Below are positions 34,279 to 46,440 of a stretch of DNA of 64,000 nucleotides, in pieces. The stretch is from Ancylostoma caninum (lineage: Eukaryota; Nematoda; Chromadorea; Rhabditida; Ancylostomatidae): contig JBAJFG010000411.1 of assembly GCA_037903475.1 (NCBI GenBank), positions 62,001 to 126,000 of the forward strand, read 5' to 3'. The notes under the pieces are model-generated. The model worked only from the letters and a program-made list of their open reading frames with translations, made no database searches and was not told where the DNA came from. A program made the translations under genes and the position numbers. Numbering within the stretch: the stretch's first letter is position 1; each line of letters opens with the position of its first letter.

Positions 34279-37200
34279 TCACATTTTCGTTGAAAAACTG
34301 TGAATTGGCCCAAAGCAAAGAGACACAGTTGTCATGACAAAACAAATGACGTTAAATGGCATGCTGAAATCCGGTACGGGAAGAGCGATGAGCAGCACGT
34401 TCCCATGCACGACAGCACGATTTTCTCTGAATTATGAATTTTTGCGTCTAAATATACACTCCTTTGGTACTAGTTGCGAGAACATGAAGATTTTGGTGTA
34501 CATCTTCTACGGCAGCCTAACAAATCTTCGCTCTTTGGTAGTTAGAATCCATTCAGCTCCATCATTGTCTTCTTATTATAAATGAACAAACCCTGTAGCA
34601 TCCCTGTTATCAGTTTCGTTGGGAAGTAATGTCAGAATAGCGCCAGGAACATACATCCCATGATTGGCGTCAGGAGGGTACTCTCGGATCCTGAAAGTTG
34701 TTGTGTCGAAGAGGAATATTGTCAGCACTCATCATATGGGAATGAGCTTTGGCCTATTCCAATCAAAGCTGGTTAGTTACATTAACGCAGAAACCCCGCT
34801 TTGTTGTATAAGAAGATCAAATTGAAACTTTGTGTTCTGGGAAAGGAGTTCATCTCGACTAATTATTGTCGATACAAAGTGCAACTCATCGAAATTTCTG
34901 AAAGAGCTGGAAGAGAATTTCCAACATGGTCTAGAGACTGGATCGACAGAAAACAGAAAAATGTAGGTGTTAGGGAATCAAGGCGGTGGGTGGACGCTTC
35001 CGAACACAGAAGGATTGTGATGGAAACCGAGTCCAGGTTGATATATATTTGATGGACGGATAGTGCATCAGTGCATATCAGTCACAGACGATTTTCCCCA
35101 GAGACACCCGATGGATCGTCAGTACATGAGAAGGATAAAGAGCAGCACTCTCTCAGATAGCGCCCTTGAACAAAAGACAACGATAAAAAATCTTCTATCT
35201 TTCTATTTTCTTCGGCGTATTTTGTGCAAATTGTGCGACAACTAATCAAAAACGCGGTATTTTTCCCTTCTTTTCACTATTGTCCGCGAAAATTATTTTT
35301 TCAGTAACTCAAGGAATCCTATTTGGACTCAATATTTGAAATCAGATCACAGAAATATGAGATGATTAGCTATTGAAGGTGAGTAAGCAGAGCCGAGGTA
35401 GCGCATTTCAGTGTTGTAATACAACCTCGCTTGCACGCTTTACACTACAGGCGTTGTCACTGAACTGGTCCCATTGGCAATTACTCCCTGAATGATTCGC
35501 CAGAGATCGAAAAAAGGAGGGTGTTCGTCAACAAACTCAAGCATCGTCACGTCAATACATACATATTCGCCCAGGGCCAAAATGCACCATGGGAAGGATG
35601 GGTGGCCTCATGTCCATAGGTATTTGTCAGTAGCTGGGTAGAGAACGTCAAGTTGATGGCTGCTAGGTGAAAGGTAAATGTGGGCCTGCTAACCGTTTAC
35701 CATGGGTTATCCCAATGCCGCATCCGGGTGTCCAGTAGGTACATATAAGGCGACCACCACATACAAAAGGAAAAGATACGGGATTTTATCTTCCTCAAAA
35801 CTTGGGATGTTTGTTTTGATTCCCAAATCCATTAAGCAACTGAATTATTCGGTTCCTATTCGATCATGAGTATATCCACGAGGGACCTGATAGTAAGTAC
35901 AGGGCGGGAGTACTGGTAAGAAGTTGATGCAGTTTGCTAATTAATACTTTCTTTCGCTACACATTAAGCCTTGTGTTGATCTTTTTTGTCTGATATCATG
36001 CAAAATTTTTCTTCATAGTACAGCTAGATATTCGATGTTCTCGCGTGAATATCCGATAGATGTGCTCCTCTTAGGTAGACTTTCTGGATAGGATGCAGCA
36101 CTTTTCAAAGGAGAAATGTCTTCAAAAGTTCAGTAAAGTTAGCTGATTGCATGGAGTTTAGGAGCGTAACTTCATAGCTGGAGCAACTAGTTGTTCAACC
36201 TTGAACTTGACAGACAGTTAAAATTTTCAGTACTTAAAAATTTCACTTAATCAGCAACTGGACCTGAGAAAAGCCTTCTCGAATTGGAAGTGTAGGCGGC
36301 ATTCGGAATTTTCTGGCAGATTAAATTCCCACTCAATCAGCGCTGGCCTCTTTCGTGTAACAGCAGGAGCGAAGAACTGCTTGTGAATGGTAGGTATCTA
36401 AACGACAAATGTATCTAACAAATACAAAAACAGTTGTGTTCAGGAATATGTAGCTGGAGGAAATGCTCATCCACCTGTTTCTGGGCAGTCGACAAATCCT
36501 TGCAAGTTAGGGTGACGGTGTGGTAATAGATCAACAAAAACCATGGCAGCTGATGAGTGTAAATAACTTGTTGAGCAGCGCCTTCGTTTCTGAGAACAGA
36601 AACCAGGAGACCAGATAGCTGGTCTGTACCTCCGACAACAGAGGAAACACTGAAAATGAACGTCACATTGATGAGTGTTCTGTAACTACTGGTGTGAGCC
36701 TCCATGCTGCTAACGGCTCCTTGAAGTGTAGCAGTGCAAGTGTGCGAGCTGGGGAGAACTCACCTAATCGGAACAGGGCTTTGCTTCGACGTTGAGCTCA
36801 GAGGTCCATTATAGAGGGCTGACACGGAAAATGAAGGCTCCGATTGGATCTTGTGAAGATCATACACGGCAAATGAAGTCTGCGCATCTTTTATTATCTC
36901 CAGTGGTGCGGGTTCCAGCCGCATGTTCTCAAAAGGTAGAAATCAGATTGCAAATATTCATTCTGAACTGAAACAGCTTAACGAATTTTACACAGGGTGA
37001 CACCGAAGTCTTGGACCAAATATAAGACGTTATAAGATTAGAACTAAAAAGCCTCTTTGCATCTCTGGAGAGTCGACAAAACCTCCGACGGGAGGCCGCA
37101 GGTTGGTCGAGCTATCATGATGCCCTTTTCTGTTTATTGTTAGATCTACTAAGGAACGTGGTACCTCAGCACGAGTTAGGTCTAATCCTGTGTTCTAAGA

Positions 37201-40200
37201 CCTGCATCTAGAGATTCAGAGATCTTTGTTCCAGGGGGTAGGCCAATCATCCAGCAAATATGATGAATGTGATGAAATCAGGAACTGGGAGTCAGAATCA
37301 ACCTCGTGTTGCTTTTTATTATAAAATTGATGAGAAACTCCTGCCAAATATCCATTTTATTTTTTCATCAGATGCGCTTTATTCTAAAAAATACTATATC
37401 TCTCCAGATTTCGTCCTGCCCACTTTTGCCCTTTGTTTTGTGATTTTTAATGACAAAAAATTGGGGGTAGTAATCTTTCGACCTTTTCTAGACGATAGAA
37501 TTAGATCATGCACGGATCTCGCTATGAAAAAAAAAAGCTTTTGTCCTCTTGAATAGTGAGCAGAAAATCGATGATTTGGAGGGCCAATCAAAAGTTCTTG
37601 TAGAAGATGTCGCCGAGATCCTACTTGCGGTCGTTTCCGTCTCGTTTCATGTTTGCAGATCATACAAGATTCAAATAAAGCTATGGACTATGAATTTTTG
37701 CTCCTTGACCAGAGACTTTTTTGTCACCCTGCAGTATGCTCTCACTGATCCAGCAAGATGAAACGCATGTTTCAAAGTATTCCTTCACCTCTTCAAGCAC
37801 TACAAGATAGTGTGTGGACAAACCTTGTCGTCAATTTCAACTAGTATTCTACTGGTTGTGGCCGCATTGCAAACCCCTGATGCTTTTCTGCCGAAAAGTT
37901 CGAAAATGCTCCAATCTGGAAGAAAGGCAGGTGTTAGAGCGGGATTTTTCTTGTGACTATTCGAACTGTGCTTCTAATTTTTTAACAGCAAATAAAAACG
38001 GTTTGCAGACTGAAATGATACAATGGTAAGAAAAACAACAAATGACTCATATTATAGCTGGGCTAGAAAACTTCACATTTTCGTACAAATAGGCAAAAAC
38101 CTGCATTAGTTCACACGGGAAACAAAAAATCGTAATATTCCTAAAAATAAGGTATGTATGTTTCTGGAAAGCTCAAAATCGTCTACTCCGTGTGAAAATA
38201 AATCGAGTGAGTCACTTTAACCAGAGGATAACGAAGTTGTTTCAGTTCAAAAAAGGCGTGAGAAAATTTGTTTGAGCCAAATGAAACATCGGCGAACGAA
38301 TTAAGGGGTACGCTGATGAAGCAGGTCCCCCAGAACACCCCCTGAGAAGGTAAGCTTTCACACCAATGGCTTGTGCTGCGATAACAGTTCCGATCGAGGC
38401 CCTCTATCGTACTATCGTACTATCGTCAATCCTATTATTACTCGTAATACTTATTCCAGCATGCACTCCAGCCTTTATTTCATGACACGACTAATTCTAA
38501 TAGCTGAATCTTGAATAAGAACAATGGATCGTTGGTTGTTTTTGTTCAAGTATGGAATCCAATTCATTTCTAACCAGAAGGAGAAATAGGTAGACCTCTA
38601 CCATGCGTCTCATTTACAGCTACGGGAGGTGCCCGCAAGCTCCGCCCCGCCACTCAGGTTACTGAGGCAGCCAATTTTTCTAAACTACGGCATAAAACAG
38701 ATGAAAATGTTGTATCGGCTTACCTCTAGTAATTAGTAATTATTTAGTAGTACATTTAAACAATGGTAATCAAACGGAAAGAAAATCAACGTTTAAGGTT
38801 TCGGGCTCAAGGTTCAAGATTCGTCGTCACTGAAGAAATCTCGATTTTTTTTTGTTACGCCTCCAGCACCCGCTTGTGACCGAAACCACATAAACACTGC
38901 ATCTGCTGCAGTAGCAGAAAGGATTTAGCTGGCAATATCAACGTCCAAACAACGTTGAACAAAGCAAAGCAACAAACCTAATTTCTTATTGTTAACAGGA
39001 ATGTCGACAACGTTGTACATCACAAGCTGAAGGAACCACCTACATTTCGCTGCCTGAAATAATCACATTATCTCTTGATTATGAGCCTGTATACCAGCGA
39101 ATGTTATAAATAAATGTAATGCTTCACCTCACAAGCCGGATGAAGTTGAAGGCCTATAGAATGATAAACGTTTTCATACAGTTTGATAGGGTTGAATAGA
39201 GTGACGAGCCCATGCTGAAGTGTGAAAGAAAGATTCCTTGGGGATGTTTGGTAAACTTCAAGCCATTATGTACTTGTTTGCAAGGCAGCAGTTTCTTCCA
39301 CGGAGTCAAGTTTTCGGTGCAGACGGTTTCTCTTCCCACGGCACTGTAACGTAACTGCATTTCACGGTCCGTGGCAGAACGGAACGGTCTGAACGCTAAT
39401 TTCGGCGAAGAGGTGAGTTCAGGGACGATACTCGTCAAAGCTGTACAAAACACTCCATTCAACGCATTTATTAGCGTTCGCCATCTGCCATCCACACTGA
39501 AAAAACGTTGAAAATGCCGAACCAGATATGGAAAGAAAGCGAATAAAAATATTCTTTTAGCTCGACAATCTAATAACATTTTACCGAAATAAAATAGTTA
39601 ACCACTACATAACTAGTCACAACTGGCGAAAATCTTACAAATCTTCAACATTTGCGAAGTTTAATAGGAAGGGGGACAAGGATGATGCATGAAATTTCAA
39701 GAAAAAAGGTATACTTACGTTGTTTCATTTCCGTAAATCCAGGCGTGCACCGTAGCACCAGTAGAGCCACTAGGCTGTGGTGGTAAGCCCCAACGAGAGC
39801 TATACCATCGACCTTGAGTGAGGTGAAACGACAATTCCGCAATAGAATGAGCAGAAATGATCTCAGCTAATATCCGTGGAAAGAGTATGTGTCTTGGACC
39901 TGAATTCCAGATACAACATCTCAGAAGTAGCTCATAAATTAGTGAAAGCAGAGAAACGCAAAAAGGATCCCCTAGGAAGCAGCGCGTCCTGTATTGCTGA
40001 CAGTGCATTCAAATTTCAAACCCAGCATCCATTTAAACCTTGCCCATGTGCTGTACTTAGTATGTGACTACATATTTGTATATTATTCATGTATATTTGT
40101 AGGCATTTGAAAACCATGAAATGCGAAAAGAAAAAATCTCCACCAAAGGCATTTGTCGCCGTGCAGGGTGCCCCAAAATTAATTGTGCGGTGTATGCATA

Positions 40201-43200
40201 GTCCTGTTGGATGAACCGCATCGATTTCCGCAACGTTTGCCAACAGTGCCTAACGTTATCGCCAACCTGCATCATGGTCCGTTGAGTGGTGGAATCATGG
40301 TGGGGAAATGGGACGTTAGCCGCCTCATGTGATTGGCGCATTCGATCGCGCTAATTACAGTAGAGTAGTAATACCTCATTTCTCTTCACGATGATACACA
40401 CCCAAATGGTGAACACAAACCTCGCCCAGTCGGTGACACCTCCATGAAACTTCCGAATTACTACAAATACGGGTAACGGAGATGTATAGCAAAAGTCGGG
40501 TGTAGCCTAGGCGAAATATATGAGGTTGAGGAATTATAAATGTCCGCTGCATTCGTTTTCCTTTCTTCCTCTATTTTCCCCAGTGTCACTATTTTTGGAG
40601 GGGTATGTGTATTCATGTGAAAGAACACTTCATGGCGCTCCAGAAGATATGTGATTTGTTTGGTATTCACCGATGTTTTATTTTTGAAAAATTATTTTCA
40701 ATTGATGGCCCACCCCCTCAGGGCGGAATTGTAGATACGCGAGCCGCCATCGGCCAAATCCTTCTCTGCCGTGTAAAGAGTCGTCATTCCTTCGAAACCG
40801 TTATAGTGTCATATAATAGAAGAGTGTATCTTGAGCACGCAGACAGAAAACCACACCTGCTCAGCGACGTATAGCAGCCTATTCCAACACGTAAATCTGG
40901 TGGTCACGAATGGAAGGTGATACTACGTTCGCGGTAAAATATGAAAGGAACGTTCCATTCAAGGGTCATGAATCCTGGTCAGAAGTTTATTCCTGATCTC
41001 TACGCAATATCAGTACCGCTCGGACCAAGACCTCCACCGTCATGGTATCGAAACAGCAACTGCAAAACTTATCCACGATACGGTCCAAACGACACATCGC
41101 GAAAATGACCTAGAAGAGAGCCAAAAAAATAAAGGTGAGGAGCCCTTTCTCACCTGCCTCCTAGTCCAGGATCGGCACTATCAGATTACCACTTGTTCCT
41201 GCCGATGCAGCGTTCAGTGAAGGGGAGGAACTTTAAAAACTGCTGTGGAGCTAAAATTTGGGTGGATCGCTACGGCGTCGCAAAGCTCTATGATTTTGTC
41301 ACGGAGGGCACTCGCTCATTCTATGGAGGGAGCAGAAGGGTCATGCAACAATTTGGAAAATACCCATTGGATGAAGCTCTTGTAATGTTGTCGTGGTAGT
41401 ATTTCTAATTTGAAGGTAAAACGGACATTTATAATTCCTCAACCTAATAATTGCGGCGAGTGACAACCGTAAGCTCCGCCTATCAACTATGGGAATCTGA
41501 GCTGAAGGACGTCTGACGCGACTCCTCGGCTGTCAATACCGGCAGACGGGGTCTGGATCCGTTCCGTTCACCTGGTATACTATAGTATCGGGGTTTGCAT
41601 CTAACTGCCTGAGCAGAGACGGACACGAACATGGATGTGATAAAGTTTTTAGGATGTGAACGAATTATTCGGAGAAGCTTCTTGTGAGAAATTGCAATTG
41701 AAATTGGGTAGTTTGATCAACGTCATTTTTGTCGTCGCCCAATGAATGAAATCATATTGTACCTATATTGTATATATTGTATATCCAAATAAGTCTGAAA
41801 CGAGCGTTCTAGGTACCTTTAGTTCCTTAAAATATCTAGACCGAATACCTAGATGTGTGCAACACTACCATACTGCGCGCTCGAAATCTGTTCTACTGCT
41901 GAAATTTGCACCCTGTGCAAATGTGGTGCTCGGGAAAGAAAAAAGATTAATTCCTCAACATTAAGTTAGGATTAAGATTAGTTCAACATTAAGTCCTTAT
42001 CATTTCCGATAGCTGCTGTTTCAAGCGTATGATTGCGTTAGGATGACCTCTGTTACGTGAGAGGTAAAATTCTGCTACTGTCTTCCGTCGTCTAAATTCG
42101 TATAACACGTAAACAAAGGTCGAACAAATTTGGTCTTTCATCTTCTAAATTTCCTCTGAAGTTAAAAGTCGGAGAATCAGCGAGTCACATATTTGGAGCT
42201 GCCCATGAATCTCTCTCTTTCAAATAATGCCAAAATCTTCAAAGTGTTAAGTAACCAATTTATTAAGATGAAGGAAGTGAACGTACATCTCTTCGTTTGA
42301 ATGTATTTTGCACCTTTTCTGCACTTCTTTTGCTGAAACCGTCTTGCATTAAACACATAGCTAAGCTTCGATAAAACTTTTGAAGCGCGTTGTTTGAAAT
42401 TGAATGGTATCTGATTACGACCATTTTTTACATTCTCACGGAATGCTTCGGTTTGTCAGATCTCAAATGTCTAATTCCGCGGCACTGAATACGTCGAGCT
42501 CTAACATGGATGTTGTAAAGGGGTTTTGGTTATACATGTGATCGAATCGAATATATTCGATGGAATTTTCGAATAATCGAGTATTCGAATAATTCATTCA
42601 TTCGATTTTTCAAAGAGTAAGCATATTCGAACTATTCGTTCTTTCGACTTGTTAATAATTAGTCATTCGAATAATTCGTTCATTCGGGTGCCTAGAGAAA
42701 GCCAATATTCGAACAATCCATTCATTCGAACGTCTAAAAAATGGCAAATTCGAAATATTCGTTTATTCGGCTTGAAAACGCTTGATGTTCGAAAAATGAT
42801 GATGTAATGGCTATTATAGAGAGCCACACGCATCCACTAACGAGGTCATGCCTCAAAGGCTCGTTGCGATGGCGGCGTAGCGTTCTTCCACAGTGGTCTT
42901 GTGGACTTCTCCCACAGCGCCTCCAAAAGTGCCTGGAGATACATGGCCATGAAGGGTTTTGGGACTTCTTCCACAGCGCCTGCAGATACATAGCCACGCC
43001 GACTTTGCTCCTAAGGGACGTGGCCACATCGGATTTGGACCGGGCCTGTTTTCCGTTTAAATGTGCCTCCAAAAAAATGCTAGAGGCCCCGCTAGTAGAA
43101 CTAGCACTAGCTGGTAACAAATGCTATCTCCTCCACCGAGATCGAAACGAAATCCCTAGAAACGTGAAAATGAGTGGTGGTAATGCCAATATGTGAAGTT

Positions 43201-46200
43201 GTGGTGGATGTAACAATGACTAATTCCAATGCCCCATTTTCTGTTTTTTTTTTTTGAATTCTACGACATGCAAATTCTTCTTCATTCATCAATTTGGTTG
43301 GACTTTCTACTTGCGAATTCGGCATTTCCTCTTTTTCCCTGTCATATGACTGGGTAGAGTGAATGGCTTGCAGGGACAGTGGATGCCTGCAGGCATATCT
43401 CGTCCACACAATGTCATTAGACAGCCACTACCTCGTTGTTCAAGTAATATTGATTTTTCGGAGCTTACCGTGAGTCATACAGCATCACTTATTAAAACAA
43501 GGAGTTTCAGGAATTAGGCAGGACCTCCCACTGATGCTAGGCAATACTTTTACATATCAAAAACGTTCAGCAAAAATGTGTGTTTCTGGCGAAAAGCAGT
43601 GCTCTGCTGTTTTGTGCAAAAATGCTTTGTCTTTTCACGCGAAATCAAGTTGTTCAAAAATACTGTGTTGACGGCGTGAGTGTGCACAATCTTTCTTAAA
43701 TCAAACCAAAAAGTATTGAATAGACTTGTTCGTTAACAAAAAAGTTCGATTGCTATTTTATGTTCTTCTTTTCACAAAAAAAAAATCATTTTTGTGTCTT
43801 TATATTGGACTTATTTCCATATTATGTTGGTATTCCTTCTTGTTTCGTATTTATTTTCATATTCGTCAAGAGACTGAAACTATTGCGGCAATTGTTGTAT
43901 TCGTTTTTTCCGCAAATTTTGCTGGGGATGTTCTATAACCTTTCTTCCACAGATCCATATCATAAATATTCTACTGTTACCGCTACCAATTCAGCATTAT
44001 CCGTTTCTTGTATTTTTGTGAGGTTTTTTTTTTCAAAGCCCATCCTTGTTCTTCTTGGTTTTGCACTTGTCTGGTTGCATCTCTGATCAAAGATCCTTGT
44101 ATAGGAGTTTCACTGTAGCATTAATGCAAACTGATCTACCATCACAACGAGAACGTCTACTACCAATTTCTATTAAATGGTTTTATTCTCTTTACGTCCC
44201 GTTTCGTGCAATTTGCTTAGTCTGAATCTGTAGCGGCCTTTAATGCACGTGTATGTTAATGGTGAAGATGATGGCGGTAAGAGTAGAATTCCCCTTGCAT
44301 CGGATATCTTGTGGTACAAATCAGTGAAACTGCATTACCTTTCAGTTCAAGTGCCTTCGTTCTAGTTCCTCACTGGCTTGAAGATAGTTAAATTTAAATT
44401 AATTTGTTTTTAGGAGTTTTTGTACGAAATGTTGGAAAATGCGCTTGAAAGATTTTGCCGTTGTTTCTTTGCTCGTTCATATTTCCTGCGAGGTCCTCTC
44501 TCTGGAGATGGCGCAATGTTCTATATTCACTTATTCAATTTATCACCAGGCCACCAAATAGCTGAAATTGAAGCACTAGTACATTTGGCGTCTAATGTTG
44601 ATTTCTCATTTAAGCAGTTGTGATTTGTATTTCGTTTCAGTTTCCATCAATTTCCATTCTTTTTTTTCTGTAACAATGACAAACAAACCTTTCCGATATG
44701 TAAAAGTACTACCTAGCATCAGTGGGAGGTCCTGAAACTCCTTGTTTTAATAAGTGATGCTGTATGACTCACGGTAAGCTCCGAAAAATCAATATTACTT
44801 GAACAACGAGGTAGTGGCTGTCTAATGACATTATGTGGACGAGATATGCCTGCAGGCATCCACTGTCCCTGCAGGCCATTCACTCTACCCTGCCATATGA
44901 CAGGGAAAAAGAGGAAATGCCGAATTTGCAAGTAGAAAGTCCAACTAAATTGATGAATGAAGAAGAATTTGCATGTGGTAGAATGAAAAAAACACTCGGA
45001 AAATGGGGCATTGGAATTAGTCATTGTTACATCCACCACAACTTCACATATTGGCATTACCACCACTCATTTTCCGTTTCTAGGGATTTCGTTTCGATCT
45101 CGGTGGACGAGATAGCATTTGTTACCAATTAGTGCTAGTTTCACTAATGGGGCCTCTAGCAATTTTTTTGAAGGCACGTTTAAACGGAAAACAGGCCCGG
45201 TCCAAATCCGAGTGGCCACGCCCCTTACGAGCAAAGTCGGCGTGGCTATGTATCTGCAGGCGCTTTCGGAGGCGCTGTGGAAGAAGTCTCAAAACCCATC
45301 ATGGTCATGTATCTCCAGGCACTTTCGGAGCCGCTGTGGAAGAAGTCCACAATGCCATTGTGGAAGAACGCGGCGTCTCGCGTTGCGATCCCCAAAAAAT
45401 CCCGCAAATCACCTGGTGAGATCCTGATATATGTCCTGAGGCCAGTCTTTGTAGGTGTGAGTGATAAAGTTTGATAATGGCGACCAGAAACGAAACTTTG
45501 AAAGCTATTATTGAAAAGGTATTGGACCGAATATTCGATCCGAATTATTCATTCATTCGGTGATTTCAAAAAGAAGGTCATTCGAATGATTCACTCATTC
45601 AGGTTGCCAAGAAAGTCCTGCACTCGAATAATTCGTTTATTCGACCATTTTGAAAAGCCCCTTATTCGAATTATTCAAATGTTCGAATATTTCAAAAAGC
45701 TGCATATTCGAACTGTTAAGGATTCGAATATTTCAAAAATCGTCGAATATTCCAATGTATAGTTTTGGTGTCCATCTTTGCGCTGGATTGATAGTGCGAG
45801 AGAGGAAGAGTTGCTGTTGGGCAATCAGATGCAAGCCCCGATGTCCCACAGTACACCAGGTGGAGGGTATACGTCCATCCGTCCACATCTCATCCGCAGC
45901 TACTGACAGCCGAGAAGCCGGCACAGATCTTCTCCATCACAGAGCTCCCTAGCTGATAGGCGGGGCCTTTGGAAGTCGGTCACCGCAATATTTCGCCTAG
46001 TGGTTGGCGCCCCAATCTGTATATAGGGTACTCCAAATGTACGCAGACAAGGGTTGGAACCGCGGTGCGGCTTTCTTGGCGGAGACGCAGGTGCTCAGTA
46101 TGCAGAGCGCCCGTATTTCTATCCAAGAGAGCCGCGCCGCGGTCTCGACCCTTGTCAGCGTATATTTGGAGTTCCCTGTACATAGACTGGGGGCCCAGCC

Positions 46201-46428
46201 ATCATTACTAGAGCTTGGTTGTTTTCCCCCTCAATCTGTCAGAATGATAATTTCATTGGGAGTGATCTTGATTTGAAATAACTCACCTAGTTTTATGTCG
46301 TCTGAGGTGATGTTGAGTCTAAATTCAGTCAAAAGATTCCCGGGTGCCAATCTTCTTACTCTGAGTTCTTCGATGTAGGAATTGCCCAAGATCTCATGGA
46401 ATGCAAGGCAAAGAAAAAGCAACCACAT
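34279..46428 (-). CDS. PIGT: GPI transamidase subunit PIG-T, 9-10 exons
   Basis: Subunit of the ER-membrane GPI transamidase that attaches GPI anchors to proteins. Exons in transcript order: 46287-46428, 39719-39899, 39180-39496, 38978-39049, 37824-37915, 36764-36927, 36426-36649, 34592-34727, then 34426 down to the TGA at 34279. Phases agree: about 491 aa against 578 in human. Seen: hydrophobic signal sequence (MWLLFLCLAF), the LHLSFTQG-like segment (ELSFHLTQGRWYSSRWG), the hallmark ENLTPWKKLLPC, DWSIFELFGR, the REYPPDANHGMYVPGA block, and PVPDFSMPFNVICF leading into the C-terminal membrane segment. Exon 4 and exon 8 acceptors are weaker (GCAG, GATGAG) but keep frame and homology. The 3' end is uncertain: a 38-nt intron (34245-34282) would instead give an Arg-rich tail ending at 34181. 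The start ATG directly follows a GCTGCAG acceptor. Intron 1 (39900-46286) is full of repeats. Confidence 0.93.
40523..41445 (+). mobile_element. decayed mariner-family DNA transposon
   Basis: Bounded by perfect 24-bp inverted repeats (40523-40546 and 41422-41445, outer end AGGTTGAGGAATTATAAATG). At about 923 bp it is shorter than a 1.3-kb intact mariner. An open stretch ending at 41399, about 20 bp before the right TIR, contains KIWVDRYGVAKLYDFVTEGT and MQQFGKYPLDEA. These resemble the C-terminal W-x-DxYFxxKPxDFYxxGI and GxYxxD pattern of mariner transposases. No intact catalytic domain was found. It lies in PIG-T intron 1. Confidence 0.7.
41193..41399 (+). pseudogene. mariner transposase C-terminal remnant
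   Basis: Short open frame next to the right TIR of the 40.5-41.4 kb element. The order NFKN, KIWVDRY, LYDFVTEGTRSFY and FGKYPLDEA follows the end of mariner transposases, and the stop sits a few bases before the TIR as in full elements. The N-terminal and catalytic parts are absent or unreadable. Confidence 0.5.
42541..43558. repeat. left arm of a 1-kb inverted repeat (PIG-T intron 1)
   Basis: Its reverse complement matches 44695-45760 along most of its length. Examples are the inner end (CTTTTACATATC against GATATGTAAAAG) and the block whose translation begins MWTRYACRHPLSLQAIHST in both arms. The outer third (42541-42795) is an array built on ATTCGAATAATTCATTCATT-like units. Confidence 0.85.
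43559..44694. other. loop between the 1-kb inverted repeat arms
   Basis: AT-rich sequence. Open stretches (for example 43726-44086 and 44420-44623) are low-complexity or unrecognised, and no transposase motif was found. It may be the internal part of a non-autonomous foldback element. Confidence 0.4.
44695..45760. repeat. right arm of the 1-kb inverted repeat (PIG-T intron 1)
   Basis: Partner of 42541-43558, separated by a 1136-bp loop (43559-44694). The outer end again holds ATTCGAATNATTCATTCATTCG units (about 45520-45755). Small indels separate the arms, so the pairing is imperfect but long. Confidence 0.85.
46019..46183. mobile_element. 165-bp palindromic MITE in PIG-T intron 1
   Basis: The left arm GGGTACTCCAAATGTACGCA and the complement of the right arm (GGGAACTCCAAATATACGCT) match, followed by GACAAGGGT in both. 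Shares the CTCCAAATRT core and the internal GCAGAGCGCC motif with the MITE at 7596-7795. It lies about 100 bp downstream of PIG-T exon 1. Confidence 0.75.
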
Positions 46429-46440
46429 CTGCAGCGACAA
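46429..46440 (-). promoter_or_regulatory. acceptor immediately before the PIG-T start codon
   Basis: The transcript reads TGTCGCTGCAG directly followed by the ATG that starts the signal peptide. In nematodes an acceptor with no matching upstream exon often receives a spliced leader, so this is a candidate trans-splice site. The distance to the upstream same-strand gene (2.15 kb) is long for a classical operon. Confidence 0.35.

Noticed and set aside
43107..45132. Two similar approximately 100-aa frames (43107-43409 minus, 44833-45132 plus)
   Set aside because: They look like a gene pair but are the same sequence in the two arms of an inverted repeat, with no conserved domain.
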